Below, in pieces: positions 50,723-61,401 of a stretch of DNA of 64,000 nt. The notes under the pieces were generated by a model. It had not been told where the DNA came from. It ran no database searches and was given only the letters and a program-made list of their open reading frames with translations. The stretch's first letter is position 1. Each line of letters begins with the position of its first letter. The stretch lies in NCBI GenBank assembly GCA_905612485.1, contig CAJQSE010000005.1:24848-88847 (forward strand). Reading direction: 5' to 3'. Source of the DNA: an uncultured Candidatus Nitrosopumilus sp. GTDB taxonomy: Archaea > Thermoproteota > Nitrososphaeria > Nitrososphaerales > Nitrosopumilaceae. Both the position numbers and the translations under genes were made by a program.

Positions 50723-51001
50723 TTGAGTAATATTTCACCAAAAGTATTTTCAAGCTTCAAGTATGTTTATCTAATTGCATTTTTTGCTTTACTTTCTGGA
50801 GTTTTTTATCCATTAGTTACAAAAACAAGTTTTGAACCTGTGATTAGCGGAATTTTGATATTATTTTTAGGTTTAGCAGGTGGTGTTTTGTTATACAAAG
50901 CTACTACATCTGAAACTAAAAGAGAAATATTTTTTGGAGTTGGATTAATTTTAATTGGAATTTCATTATATTTTATTTTTCAAATTACTGGAAGAGTCTA
51001 A
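50723..51001 (+). CDS. Small membrane protein
   Basis: 92 aa, three TM segments; TTG start. Confidence 0.55.
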   Translation: MSNISPKVFSSFKYVYLIAFFALLSGVFYPLVTKTSFEPVISGILILFLGLAGGVLLYKATTSETKREIFFGVGLILIGISLYFIFQITGRV

Positions 51002-52470
51002 ACATCAAAGTATAGATAAAATTCATGCGGATGTGGTCTAATTGCAATTTCTCTTTGATCTCTTCTTTCTAATTCAATAATTTTATCAATTACATCATTA
51101 GTGTAAATTGGATTTAAGAATTTTCTATCACTTTCTAATTCATCTAATGCCTCTCCAAGACTTTTTGGAAGAACTCCAATTCCTCGTTTAGCTCTATCAG
51201 ATTTTGTCATTTTGAATATATCATCACGTACTTGTTCACCTGGATCCATTTTCTTTTTGATTCCATCCATTCCTGCTGCTGTAACTGCTGCAAATACAAG
51301 ATATGGATTTGATGAAGGATCCGGTGCTCTAAATTCTAATCTTTTTAATTTGGAATGTCGTTTTCCTCTCAAATGTTTTGGGACTCTTACAATGGCAGAA
51401 CGATTTCCTGCACTCCATGCAATATATGCTGGAGCTTCATACCCTGGTACTAATCTATGATATGAATTAGTAGTAGGATTACAAATTGCAGATAACGCTT
51501 TTGCGTGATTAATAATTCCACCACAAAAATATCTTCCAGCTTGACTTAATTCAATCTCATCATCAGGATCATAAAATGCATTTTCATTTCCTTTCCATAA
51601 ACTAACATTAACATGCATGCCAGAACCTGCATCCATTGCAATTGGTTTAGGCATACATGTTGCAACTTTACCATATTTCTGTGCAACATTTTTGATTACA
51701 TATTTGTAAGATTGTGCTGCATCTGCAGCATTTGTCATATGATCATACATGATATCAATTTCACATTGTCCTGCAGTTGCAACTTCGTGATGATGATTAT
51801 CACATAATATTCCAAAATTATTACTAAGTATATTCACACATTCATTTCTGAATGGTGAAAGAGTATCTGAAGGCGGTGAAGGATAATATCCTTCTTGTAA
51901 TCCCATTGGATATCCATCTCCATCATTACTCCATGGAGCTTCTTTTGATTCAATTGAATATGATTGTCCTTTGTATGGTGTTAAAACATCCCAGTGAACT
52001 TTGTCAAAAACAAAAAATTCTACTTCAGGACCCCATGTACTAAAATCATATCCTTGAGTTTTGATATATTCTTCTGCCTTTTGAGCAATTCCTCTAGGAT
52101 CTCTAGATAATCTTCCTCTATCTTCACCCCAATAAACATCACAAAGAAGTCTAGCTGTTTTATTTTCAGTCATCCAAGGAATAATTGCAAATGTATTTGG
52201 ATCTGGTTTTAATAATAAATCTGAATCTTCTACAGTTGTAAAACCTACAATTGACGAACCATCTAATTTTGGTAAACCATCTCTCATTTGTTCTGGTGTG
52301 AATGTATTTGCTGAAATTGTGGTATGATGAAAATGACCAGTTAAACCTGTAAATTGTAAATCAATAAATTGAATTCCTTCATGTTGAATTCTTGAAAATA
52401 CTTCATCAGGTGAATATGATACCTGGATTGCTTTTCCGTGACTGACTTTATATGGCAATTTATACTTCAA
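50998..52470 (-). CDS. glnA: Glutamine synthetase
   Basis: FVFDKVHWD, MDAGSGMHVNVSLWKG, NSYHRLVPGYEAP, KRLEFRAPDPSSNPYL. Confidence 0.97.
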   Translation of the reverse strand: MKYKLPYKVSHGKAIQVSYSPDEVFSRIQHEGIQFIDLQFTGLTGHFHHTTISANTFTPEQMRDGLPKLDGSSIVGFTTVEDSDLLLKPDPNTFAIIPWMTENKTARLLCDVYWGEDRGRLSRDPRGIAQKAEEYIKTQGYDFSTWGPEVEFFVFDKVHWDVLTPYKGQSYSIESKEAPWSNDGDGYPMGLQEGYYPSPPSDTLSPFRNECVNILSNNFGILCDNHHHEVATAGQCEIDIMYDHMTNAADAAQSYKYVIKNVAQKYGKVATCMPKPIAMDAGSGMHVNVSLWKGNENAFYDPDDEIELSQAGRYFCGGIINHAKALSAICNPTTNSYHRLVPGYEAPAYIAWSAGNRSAIVRVPKHLRGKRHSKLKRLEFRAPDPSSNPYLVFAAVTAAGMDGIKKKMDPGEQVRDDIFKMTKSDRAKRGIGVLPKSLGEALDELESDRKFLNPIYTNDVIDKIIELERRDQREIAIRPHPHEFYLYFDV

Positions 52471-52511
52471 TCAAACACAAATACAACCAGCATTTAAGGA
52501 TTAGCTAGAAT

Positions 52512-53069
52512 ATGTCTGAATCGAATCAAATAGATATTAATTCATTACATAATACAGTTTTACGAGAAACTGAAAATGATTCTTTATTAGAAATAAAACC
52601 AAATTTTTATCGAAACTTGTCTGATTTTATTGGAAATTTAAGAAAACAAGAATTTGATGGTATAGAAAATAAAATTAAAGATACAATGATAGAAATGGCA
52701 AGTGAATTAACATCATTACTCATACATATTAGATTAGAGAAAATTTCTAATTCTAATGATTTTGATATTAGTTATCTTCTTGATGAAGAAAAATTCATTT
52801 TAGATTCACGAGAAGAACAAAATGAAAGAACGGAAATGATTCTATCTGCAACAATTAACGGAAAATCAAAATTCCTTGAATCATTAGCTGAAAATCACAA
52901 AATTAAGAAAGTTGTAATTAGATTTCTTAGTGAAGTAGACGAAATTATAGGTGCAGATCTTGAAAAATATGGACCATTTAAGATAGAAGACATAGCTACA
53001 ATCCCCTATGAAAATGCTCAGGCTTTAATTGCTAAAAAAATTGCAACTAAGGTTAGATGGGAAGATTAG
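52512..53069 (+). CDS. GINS complex subunit (Gins51-like)
   Basis: VVIRFLSEVDEIIGADLEKYGPFKIEDIATIPYENAQALIAKKIA. Confidence 0.8.
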   Translation: MSESNQIDINSLHNTVLRETENDSLLEIKPNFYRNLSDFIGNLRKQEFDGIENKIKDTMIEMASELTSLLIHIRLEKISNSNDFDISYLLDEEKFILDSREEQNERTEMILSATINGKSKFLESLAENHKIKKVVIRFLSEVDEIIGADLEKYGPFKIEDIATIPYENAQALIAKKIATKVRWED

Positions 53070-53100
53070 GTAGAAATTATACCTATTATCTTTACAGATT

Positions 53101-53385
53101 ATGTCTCATACTGGAGTAGATGTTATTGATTTTCTCTTTTATACAATTTATCCAGTAATTGGAATTTTCATTGTTGAAATCATTAGTAGATTAATCAAAC
53201 TTCCAAAATGGATTAAACTTTGGACTCAGGCAGTTGTATCTGTAGCTTTTGGTACTTACTATTGGTTTATTCTACCTGCACCACAAAATTTTCCATTAAC
53301 TGCTATGGTTATGTTTGCATTAGCAATTGCCTTGATTTATCAAGGAAGACGAGCTAAAATTTCACCTGAAAAAAGTCCTTACTAA
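53101..53385 (+). CDS. Small membrane protein
   Basis: 94 aa, three TM segments. Confidence 0.55.
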   Translation: MSHTGVDVIDFLFYTIYPVIGIFIVEIISRLIKLPKWIKLWTQAVVSVAFGTYYWFILPAPQNFPLTAMVMFALAIALIYQGRRAKISPEKSPY

Positions 53386-53391
53386 TTTTTA

Positions 53392-53610
53392 TTATTTTCC
53401 AAAAATTCGTTTAAAGATACTTCCTTTACTTTTATTTCCATCACGAATTATTTTTTTCTCTCCAAATTTTTCTGATCTAATTTGTCGTAATTTTACACAT
53501 CTATGTTCTTCTGGAAGTCTATGTTCCGTACAAAATGGATCCTTACAATAACTACAATGAAATGGCATCTCTGTTAAATCCCCACAATAAGCACAATTTT
53601 CAGATATCAT
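53392..53610 (-). CDS. AN1-type zinc finger protein
   Basis: CAYCGDLTEMPFHCSYCKDPFCTEHRLPEEHRC. Confidence 0.85.
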   Translation of the reverse strand: MISENCAYCGDLTEMPFHCSYCKDPFCTEHRLPEEHRCVKLRQIRSEKFGEKKIIRDGNKSKGSIFKRIFGK

Positions 53611-53723
53611 AAGTTAGTGTAGGTTTTTTCTTTTAAAAAACTTATTAAAATTTTAGTAACTTACTACCATCTAATATTTCTAAACATTTTTAGTATTGTT
53701 GATGAAAATTTCGATGATAACTA

Positions 53724-54464
53724 ATGATTAATGGTAAAATTGCAATAATTACTGGAGCAAGTAGCGGTATTGGGGAAGCTACTGCTTTAACACTGGCCAA
53801 AGCTGGTGTTAAAGTTGCAATTGGTGCTAGAAGAATAGAAAGATTGGAAGAATTATCAAAAAAAATTATTGCTAATGGTGGAGAGGTATTCTTTCAAAAA
53901 TTAGATGTAACAAAAAATGAAGAATGTAAAAATTTTGCTAAAGCAGTTTTGGATAAATGGGGTTCAATTGATATTTTAGTAAATAATGCAGGTCTAATGC
54001 CATTAAGCTTTTTTAAAAATCTCAAAATTGATGAATGGGATAGAATGATAGATGTAAACATTAAAGGCGTGTTGTATTGTACAGCCTCAGTTATTTCTCA
54101 TATGAAAGAAAAAAAATCTGGACATATAGTTAATCTTTCATCTGTAGCTGGTAGAGTTGTATTTCCTGCTGGTAGTGTTTATTGTGCAACAAAATTTGCT
54201 GTAGCTGCATTTACAGAAGGATTAAGACAAGAATTTAGTGTTCGTTCTAATATTCGAGTAACTAGTATTGAACCTGGAATAGTTGCAACTGAACTTACTG
54301 ATACAATTACTGATGAATCCCTTCAGCAATTTGTAGAAAATGGAAAAAAGATGGAAACTTTACAAGCACAAGATATTGCAAATGCAATTTTATATGCAGT
54401 AGATTCTCCATCACATGTTAATGTCAATGAAATTTTAATTAGACCTACAACCCAAGAAAAATAA
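53724..54464 (+). CDS. Short-chain dehydrogenase/reductase
   Basis: TGASSGIGEATAL, NNAG, YCATKFA. Confidence 0.93.
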   Translation: MINGKIAIITGASSGIGEATALTLAKAGVKVAIGARRIERLEELSKKIIANGGEVFFQKLDVTKNEECKNFAKAVLDKWGSIDILVNNAGLMPLSFFKNLKIDEWDRMIDVNIKGVLYCTASVISHMKEKKSGHIVNLSSVAGRVVFPAGSVYCATKFAVAAFTEGLRQEFSVRSNIRVTSIEPGIVATELTDTITDESLQQFVENGKKMETLQAQDIANAILYAVDSPSHVNVNEILIRPTTQEK

Positions 54465-54465
54465 G

Positions 54466-55614
54466 TTGTCAAATATTCCCCATGTTGTAATTTTAGGAGG
54501 AGGATTTGGTGGCCTTTCTGCAGCTAACGAAATAAGAAATTCATTAGATTCATCTAAAGTGAAAATTACAATTATTGATAAAAAAGACTGGTTTATGGTT
54601 GGATATGCACAATTATGGATCATGAATGGAACTAGAACTTTTGAAAATTCTATTGGTTCATTAAATGAATTACCAAAAAAACAAATTAATTTTATTAAAG
54701 ATGAAATTATTGAAATTAATCCAGAAAACAATTTTGTAAAAACAAAATCTGAAAATATTCCATTTGATTTTCTTATAATTTCTATGGGTGCAGTATTGGC
54801 ACCTGAAAAGATATCAGGTTTAATAGAAAATGGATTTAATTTGTATGATCATAACCAACTCAATGAAATTAATCAGAAATTGAATAAAATAGAATCTGGA
54901 AAAATTGCTATTGTCATTATGGGAATGCCTTACAAATGTCCCCCAGCACCTTTTGAGGCTAGTTTACTAGTTGATTCAATGCTTAGAAAGAGAGGAATAC
55001 GAGATTCTGTACAAATTGACTTTTACAGTCCTGCACCAATTACATTACCGGCAGCAGGTCCTGAAGTAAGTAAAAAAATTCTTGATTTAGTAAACTCAGA
55101 AAAAATTACTTTTCATAATTCTCAAAAAATTAAGCGTGTAGAATCTAAAAAATTAATTTTTGAAAATGATGAATACCATTTTGATATTCTTTTAGCAATT
55201 CCGCCACATATTGCACCTAAAGTAATTTATGATTCTAATTTAGCAAAAGAACCAGGATTTATTCCGATTGATAGGAATTGTAAAACACCATTTGAAAATA
55301 TTTTTGCAGTTGGTGATGTGACAAGCTTATCAGTTACTGATTCCATAGTAGTACCAAAAGCAGGAATTTTTGCTGAAGGTGAAGGAATTACAGTTGCAAA
55401 AAATATCATTTCAAAACTTGAATCAAAAGAAACATCTGTTTTGTTTGATGGTAAAGGTGGATGCTTTTTAGAATCTGGCAGGGATACTGCTTCAGTACTT
55501 GAAGTAGATATGTTTACAAATGAAAAACCTTCTACCAAATTAACAGAATCTACCAAAGATAATCTATCTAAAAAATTAGATTTTGAAAAAGAAAGACTAT
55601 CAAAATGGTTATGA
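54466..55614 (+). CDS. FAD-dependent oxidoreductase (sulfide:quinone oxidoreductase-like)
   Basis: VILGGGFGGLSAANEI, MGMPYKCPPAPFEASLLVD, FAVGDVTSL; TTG start. Confidence 0.8.
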   Translation: MSNIPHVVILGGGFGGLSAANEIRNSLDSSKVKITIIDKKDWFMVGYAQLWIMNGTRTFENSIGSLNELPKKQINFIKDEIIEINPENNFVKTKSENIPFDFLIISMGAVLAPEKISGLIENGFNLYDHNQLNEINQKLNKIESGKIAIVIMGMPYKCPPAPFEASLLVDSMLRKRGIRDSVQIDFYSPAPITLPAAGPEVSKKILDLVNSEKITFHNSQKIKRVESKKLIFENDEYHFDILLAIPPHIAPKVIYDSNLAKEPGFIPIDRNCKTPFENIFAVGDVTSLSVTDSIVVPKAGIFAEGEGITVAKNIISKLESKETSVLFDGKGGCFLESGRDTASVLEVDMFTNEKPSTKLTESTKDNLSKKLDFEKERLSKWL

Positions 55615-55824
55615 TGTATCTTCTTGATTTGTCTCTTTAGTTAGATGTTCTAGTATAGCTTTAACTTCAACACCCAAATCTTGATTATTTTTTGACAAGT
55701 TTAATTTTTCAGCAATACCATTTTTAAAATCTAGATTTTCTGTCTCTATGCTTCTTTTTTGAATACAATCTGTATGATCTTTATCAGTGGCTGAAATTTT
55801 ATGACAAATATTACATATTTTCAT
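55609..55824 (-). CDS. Conserved hypothetical small CxxC protein
   Basis: 71 aa, CNICHKISATDKDHTDC. Confidence 0.55.
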   Translation of the reverse strand: MKICNICHKISATDKDHTDCIQKRSIETENLDFKNGIAEKLNLSKNNQDLGVEVKAILEHLTKETNQEDTS

Positions 55825-55880
55825 AATTTTTATTTGTTAATAGGACGATTTAATAATTTCATTTTGTGCCTGTGAAACTA

Positions 55881-55954
55881 GGGATCGTAGTCTAGCTTGG
55901 TATGATACTAGCCTGGGGGGCTAGTGGTCGCAGGTTCGAATCCTGCCGATCCCA
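55881..55954 (+). tRNA. tRNA-Pro (GGG anticodon)
   Basis: Acceptor GGGATCG/CGATCCC, anticodon stem CTAGC/GCTAG with loop CTGGGGG, T-arm GCAGG-TTCGAAT-CCTGC, discriminator A; no intron. Confidence 0.95.
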
Positions 55955-56716
55955 TTATAATTTCAAAACTTTGAGTAAATTTTCAAAATTTTCTCTTGTT
56001 TTTTCTTGTTTGTATGATTTTAAGGCATTAATAATTTTTTTTTTGGAGGAATTTTTGTAGATTTTTTGAGCTTGTTTTGCAATACCTGATCCAATAAAAA
56101 ATGCTTGAGTTATTGATGTAACATTTGAAGGCTTTCTATTTGTGCTAGAACTTTCAAAATCAATTAAAGAAACTTTTGTTTTACCTACAATAACATGCTT
56201 TGAAATATTACTTAATTCACCATGATCAAATCCAATTTGATCTAATCTATAACAATCTTCTAAAGCACTTTTTATTGTAGATTTTAATTTTTTTACACTA
56301 CCAGATCCTTTCAACATTCCAATCCAATTACTAAATTTTTCTCCTTCAATGTATTCCATGATTAAGAAATTTTTACTTGCATCAATTATTTTTGGACCAA
56401 CATTAATTGAATTTACTAATTTTAATAACACAGCTTCATTTTTCATATTTTCTCTTTGAGAATCAGTTCTTCTAATTTTTAATGCAACTTTTTTATTTCC
56501 TCTTTTTACAAGTACTACAATACCAACGTATCCTTTTCCTAAAATTGCTAAACTTCCAATTGTAGTGGGACCTGTTAAACAAATTGATTTTATTTTTAAT
56601 TTTTCTAATTCATTAATTCTTGATTTAATTTGACGATTAGTTGCATTTGGATATCCTAAAATATTTGAATATGGTTCTTCTGTAAATTTTTTAATTGAAA
56701 TGAAGGAGTGTGCCAT
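55955..56716 (-). CDS. Predicted serine/threonine protein kinase (RIO/COG2112-like)
   Basis: GYVGIVVLVKRGNKKVALKIRRTDS, LIMEYIEGEKF, GFDHGELSNISKHVIV, LIDFESSS. Confidence 0.8.
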   Translation of the reverse strand: MAHSFISIKKFTEEPYSNILGYPNATNRQIKSRINELEKLKIKSICLTGPTTIGSLAILGKGYVGIVVLVKRGNKKVALKIRRTDSQRENMKNEAVLLKLVNSINVGPKIIDASKNFLIMEYIEGEKFSNWIGMLKGSGSVKKLKSTIKSALEDCYRLDQIGFDHGELSNISKHVIVGKTKVSLIDFESSSTNRKPSNVTSITQAFFIGSGIAKQAQKIYKNSSKKKIINALKSYKQEKTRENFENLLKVLKL

Positions 56717-58040
56717 CTACTGAAATCAATTCAGCTACTTCCTCTTTAATTGATTTACTTAGAGTTTTATTTCCTACAAATACCTTAAAACCTCGTTTAA
56801 AATCATTTTGAAGGCCTTTTGGTATGCCTACTTGAAGATTTTTTTTCAAAAATTCTTTCATAAAACTTTCAGCATCAATATGTTTTCTTTTTTCTAGTGA
56901 AATTATTTTTCTATTATTTCCAACCCATACTAATTCAGCATCTTTAAGATTTTTAGAAATAAAACTATGCGTACTATCTTCTCTAAAGAATTCTGGTCCT
57001 TTCTTTTGATATATTTCAGCTATTTTTGTAGATTCTAAAAAGAAAATGAGATAAGCCTCTTTTTGTTGATCTGTATGAGATTTACTTCTAAGTACAGTAA
57101 ATCCTCCTAATTCTAACTGTGTAGATAATGTTGAAGTTGCTCTTTTAATTTGCCCCCAAATAATATCTGGACTTCTGGTTTTAAATTCAAATTTTACAAC
57201 TAGTAAATTATTCCAAAATTTATTTGATATTTTTAATTTTTTAGTTTTAAAAAATTCTAAACTTGGTTTTTGTTTTAATGCTCTACAAATAAGAATAAAC
57301 TTTCCAATGTTTTCATTTGAAATGGCAGCAGCTAAATTTCTATTACTATCAATTGGATCAATTACAACTATTGATGTATCAAAACATTTTGATGTTTTTC
57401 CAATAATTTGATTTTCTTTAATTTTTGATATTGATTTTATTAAATTTTCAAAACTTCCAAATTCTAAAATTAAAACTTCTGAAATATATCCACTAAATCC
57501 TTGTTTTGCAATTTCTGCACCATAGATTTTATTAGATTTTAAAAATGTCTTGAGAATTCTAACTTCATTTTTCATTTTTAAGGTCAATGATTTTTTCATA
57601 AATTTTGTGTGGAATGGTGATCTATCTGCAGCACTTTTCCATTCACCAATTTTGACATCATAACATGGTACAATGTTAATTTTAGTATCTTTAATTTTAG
57701 CTTCAACATAAGGATGTTGGGAATATCTAACATATGGAGAATATTTTTTTAGTGATTCAAAACCTATTTCTTTTGAAATATTTTCTAATTTTTCCTCAGA
57801 AATATTTTTTTGAAATTTGATAAAAATATCAATATCTGCATTTTTTGATAACCATGTATCTTTAGCATATGAACCTCCAAATTCCAATTCTATTACTTCA
57901 GAATATTTTTGAATTTCTTTTTTAACTAATTTGTATACTTTATCTGCAATTTCTTTTTTTGACTTTTGAATTACTTTAGATGGAATTGTCGTTTTTCCAA
58001 TTTTAGAAATAATTTGTTTCATTATTTTACCACTAATCAT
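56691..58040 (-). CDS. cca: Archaeal CCA-adding tRNA nucleotidyltransferase
   Basis: EFGGSYAKDTWLSKNADIDIFIKF, KQGFSGYISEVLILEFGSFENL, VVIDPIDSNRNLAAA. Confidence 0.95.
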   Translation of the reverse strand: MISGKIMKQIISKIGKTTIPSKVIQKSKKEIADKVYKLVKKEIQKYSEVIELEFGGSYAKDTWLSKNADIDIFIKFQKNISEEKLENISKEIGFESLKKYSPYVRYSQHPYVEAKIKDTKINIVPCYDVKIGEWKSAADRSPFHTKFMKKSLTLKMKNEVRILKTFLKSNKIYGAEIAKQGFSGYISEVLILEFGSFENLIKSISKIKENQIIGKTSKCFDTSIVVIDPIDSNRNLAAAISNENIGKFILICRALKQKPSLEFFKTKKLKISNKFWNNLLVVKFEFKTRSPDIIWGQIKRATSTLSTQLELGGFTVLRSKSHTDQQKEAYLIFFLESTKIAEIYQKKGPEFFREDSTHSFISKNLKDAELVWVGNNRKIISLEKRKHIDAESFMKEFLKKNLQVGIPKGLQNDFKRGFKVFVGNKTLSKSIKEEVAELISVDGTLLHFN

Positions 58041-58123
58041 TTTTTAATTGATTTTATATTAATTTCATTATTTTTACTTATTATCTAATAGTTAACTTCA
58101 TAGACGAGTATTTTTTTTGATAT

Positions 58124-58675
58124 ATGTTGAGTAAACTACTCGTATGTTTAACAGGCATGCCTGGTGCTGGTAAATCTACAATTGCTGAGGGCTTGAAATC
58201 TAAAGGCTATGAAATTATTAATTTAGGAAATGCAGTGCGGGATGAAGCTAAAAATAGAAATCTAGAAGCAAGTAGAGAAAATCTTGGAAAATTAATGTTA
58301 GAACTTAGAGAAAAAAATGGACCTGGTGCAATAGCTGAATTAGTTGAATCAAAAATAAAATCCTCTACTGCAAATGTATTGTTAATTGATGGAGTTAGAT
58401 CCAATGATGAGATACAAGTACTTAGGAAATTTGGAACTGTAAAATTATTAGCAATTCATGCATCTATAGATACTAGATTTAATTTCTTACAAAAAAGAGG
58501 AAGAACTGATGATCCACAAACAAAAGAACATTTCAATGAAAGAGATAATCGTGAATTAGGTGTTGGTATTAGCAATTCTATTGCATTATCTGATTTTGCA
58601 ATATCTAATATTGGTTTAACAAAAAATGAATTAATAACAAAATCATATGAAATAATTCAAAAGTGGATTGAATGA
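58124..58675 (+). CDS. UPF0200 family P-loop nucleotide kinase-like protein
   Basis: LTGMPGAGKSTIAEGLKSKGYEIINLGNAVRDEA. Confidence 0.85.
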   Translation: MLSKLLVCLTGMPGAGKSTIAEGLKSKGYEIINLGNAVRDEAKNRNLEASRENLGKLMLELREKNGPGAIAELVESKIKSSTANVLLIDGVRSNDEIQVLRKFGTVKLLAIHASIDTRFNFLQKRGRTDDPQTKEHFNERDNRELGVGISNSIALSDFAISNIGLTKNELITKSYEIIQKWIE

Positions 58676-59067
58676 ATATTCCAAGTCTTAGTTGCAAAAT
58701 AGAAATGTTTTGTACAGTAAATCCTTCTGAATCTATTGAAAAAATAGAAAAAGCAATTTCTAATATTTTTCCGTATTCAATTATAAATAATAATAATTTA
58801 TCAATTAATGCACAATCTAAAGAATTAAGATCTTTTGAAAAAATTTATCAATTTATTCATAATAATAAATTACAAAAAAATTATTTACGTTCACTAGAGG
58901 ATCATTTACAAGATGATACAACATGGTTTTATCTTAATAAACAAGCAGCATTTGTTGAGCAAATAGCAATTTGTGAGGAATCTGATGAATCTCCATTAGG
59001 ACCAATTAAAGTTAGTATAACATCATCTAATATTGATGCAATAATTGACTGGATAGTTTTTGATTAA
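58672..59067 (+). CDS. UPF0201 family protein
   Basis: VNPSESIEKIEKAISNIFP, KNYLRSLEDHLQDDTTWFYLNKQAAFVEQIAICEE; overlaps upstream stop. Confidence 0.75.
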   Translation: MNIPSLSCKIEMFCTVNPSESIEKIEKAISNIFPYSIINNNNLSINAQSKELRSFEKIYQFIHNNKLQKNYLRSLEDHLQDDTTWFYLNKQAAFVEQIAICEESDESPLGPIKVSITSSNIDAIIDWIVFD

Positions 59068-59151
59068 ATAAAATTAGTTAAAAAAATTAACTCATTATTG
59101 ATTATTTTTTTTAGTTTGAATTTAAAATGAATTTTTTGAGAGTAACATCTA

Positions 59152-59565
59152 ATGTTGATAAAATTAGGCATAATTGCAGCTATTTTGATTTTAGGTGGTA
59201 TGATATTTTCTACAGAAATCACTACATTATTTCCAAGTACATCAGCATTATTAGCTGATTCATTAAAAGATGACATTAATACCCTTAATGAAAAAGTAAC
59301 AAATTCTGCTGAGAATCGTCTAGATACTTCTATTGATAAAACTATTCAAAGTGTTAGTGATAGTGTCTATCAAGGAATTACAGAAACTGGAGATAAATTA
59401 GTTGAAAATGTTAATGAAAAAATCTCTGAAGGAATTACAGAAACTGGAGATAATATTAAAACTCAAATTGTAAAATCAAGTGAATCATCTAAAGAAATTT
59501 TTACAAATGAAGTATCTGGATTTGATCCATTTAGTTTTATAAAAAATTTATTTAAAATTAATTAA
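59152..59565 (+). CDS. Membrane-anchored amphipathic-repeat protein of unknown function
   Basis: N-terminal TM; repeated [22 protein letters not shown] units; TTG start. Confidence 0.6.
   Translation: MLIKLGIIAAILILGGMIFSTEITTLFPSTSALLADSLKDDINTLNEKVTNSAENRLDTSIDKTIQSVSDSVYQGITETGDKLVENVNEKISEGITETGDNIKTQIVKSSESSKEIFTNEVSGFDPFSFIKNLFKIN
59372..59453 (+). repeat. 25-bp exact direct repeat, 57-bp spacing, in-frame
   Basis: AAGGAATTACAGAAACTGGAGATAA at 59372-59396 and 59429-59453. Confidence 0.9.
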
Positions 59566-60457
59566 TTATTACTTCTAAAAGATCTTTTGCAGTAATAACT
59601 GAATTATGAATTTGCTCTGCTTCTATTTTGTGTTCAATTTCATCTTTATATCTTGCAGAAAAATGTGTTAAAATCAAATTTTTTACATTTGCATTTTTTC
59701 CTAACTCCGCAGCTTGTTTTGCTGTTGAATGACACGTATCTTGTGCTTTTTGTTTTTCTTCATCAAGAAATGTAGAATCAAAAACTAAGTAATCACATCC
59801 TCCAAAAAATTTTTCTAATTCTTTTGTTGGCATTGTATCTCCTGAGATTCCTATTTTTTTCCCTGGACGTTTTTTACCTAATACTTGTTCAGGTTTAATT
59901 ATTTTTTCATTATTAGTAATATTTTCTCCATTTTGTAATTTATTCCATAATTCACCTTCTGGTATGCCTAATTTCTTTGCTTTTTCAACATTAAATCTTC
60001 CTGGTTTATCTTTTTCTTCAAATAAATATGAAAATGCAGTTATTGAATGATTTGCTTTTGCTGCATGAATTAAAAATTTATTATTTTCATATATTGTTCC
60101 TTCATTAACAATTGTAATTAAAATAGAAAATGATAATCCAAAATTTAATATTTTAATATTAGCTGCAAGAAATTCATCAATTCCTTTGGGGCCAAAAATT
60201 TCTAGAGATTCAGTTCTATTTTGCATTGACATTGTTTGTAATAATCCTAGAATTCCTACACAATGATCTCCATGCAAATGTGTTACAAATATTTTCATTT
60301 TTTTATTCCATCCCAACCCTGATTTCATATATGAAATCTGTGTAGATTCACCTGCATCAAACATTAGAATTTCACCCTCTCTTTCTAAACAAATGCAAGA
60401 CAATCCCCTTTTTTCTGTTGGTTGTGCAGCTGATGTTCCTAAAAATACTAGTTTCAT
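59558..60457 (-). CDS. rnz: Ribonuclease Z
   Basis: [51 protein letters not shown]. Confidence 0.95.
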   Translation of the reverse strand: MKLVFLGTSAAQPTEKRGLSCICLEREGEILMFDAGESTQISYMKSGLGWNKKMKIFVTHLHGDHCVGILGLLQTMSMQNRTESLEIFGPKGIDEFLAANIKILNFGLSFSILITIVNEGTIYENNKFLIHAAKANHSITAFSYLFEEKDKPGRFNVEKAKKLGIPEGELWNKLQNGENITNNEKIIKPEQVLGKKRPGKKIGISGDTMPTKELEKFFGGCDYLVFDSTFLDEEKQKAQDTCHSTAKQAAELGKNANVKNLILTHFSARYKDEIEHKIEAEQIHNSVITAKDLLEVIIN

Positions 60458-61401
60458 TTAATCAAAATAGTTCTTGTGAGACTTTTATGCCTATAGATCT
60501 GATATTTTTTCAATCCTTTTAATTTCATTTTAGGATCTAATTCTTTTTTATACATTACAGCAATTTTCTTGTTTTTAGGAATAATTGAAATAAATCTTTT
60601 CAAAATTTCTTCAGGTTTTTCTGATGCTTTTGAAGATCTACCATATGGTAAATCAGTAACAATTCCATCAAAATCATTTGATATTTTTACCAATTCTTGA
60701 AAATCTGATTTCAAAATTTTTGATTTGTAATTATTAATCTCAAGATTTTTTTTGGAAATTTCACACATATTTTCATCAAAATCTATTCCAATTGCATTGA
60801 TACCCATAGATTCAGATTCAAGTAATGTTGTACCTGTACCACAAAATGGATCACATAAAGTTTCTCCTTTTTTTAATCCAACTAAATTTATCATAACTCT
60901 TGTCAATTTCCAATCTAATTCATGAGGATATTTTTTACTTTTTTTAGGACGTTTTCTATTTTCATTTTTTTCTGAAAAACCAAAAAAATTTTCTTCATTT
61001 GTAAAAATTAGATATACTGTAATGTCAGGATTTTCTAAATTTACTTTTGCATGTGTAAATTTAGATATCATGTCACCCATAGATCTTTCTAATTCTAATG
61101 TATTCAATTGATTTGATGATAGATTAATTACTCTACATACAAAACTTTTTGTATTTTTTAGAACCTGAAAATTTTCATCATCTAAAAATAATCCTGACAT
61201 TTTTCTTAATATTTGTCCAGAAATTTTTACAAATGTAGCACGTTCCATAATTTTATTCCAATTAGTTTTTGATTGAATTATTATTAGATTTGAAATTATT
61301 TTTATTTTAGCAAACCTATCATACATTTTTACAATTGCAACAACCTCATCAGTTGCAAGTTCTAAATAATCTTTAGATAAAATAAAAAAACTTTCTGGCA
61401 T
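60454..61401 (-). CDS. THUMP-domain tRNA guanosine N2-methyltransferase (Trm11/TrmG10-like)
   Basis: [41 protein letters not shown]. Confidence 0.88.
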   Translation of the reverse strand: MPESFFILSKDYLELATDEVVAIVKMYDRFAKIKIISNLIIIQSKTNWNKIMERATFVKISGQILRKMSGLFLDDENFQVLKNTKSFVCRVINLSSNQLNTLELERSMGDMISKFTHAKVNLENPDITVYLIFTNEENFFGFSEKNENRKRPKKSKKYPHELDWKLTRVMINLVGLKKGETLCDPFCGTGTTLLESESMGINAIGIDFDENMCEISKKNLEINNYKSKILKSDFQELVKISNDFDGIVTDLPYGRSSKASEKPEEILKRFISIIPKNKKIAVMYKKELDPKMKLKGLKKYQIYRHKSLTRTILIK

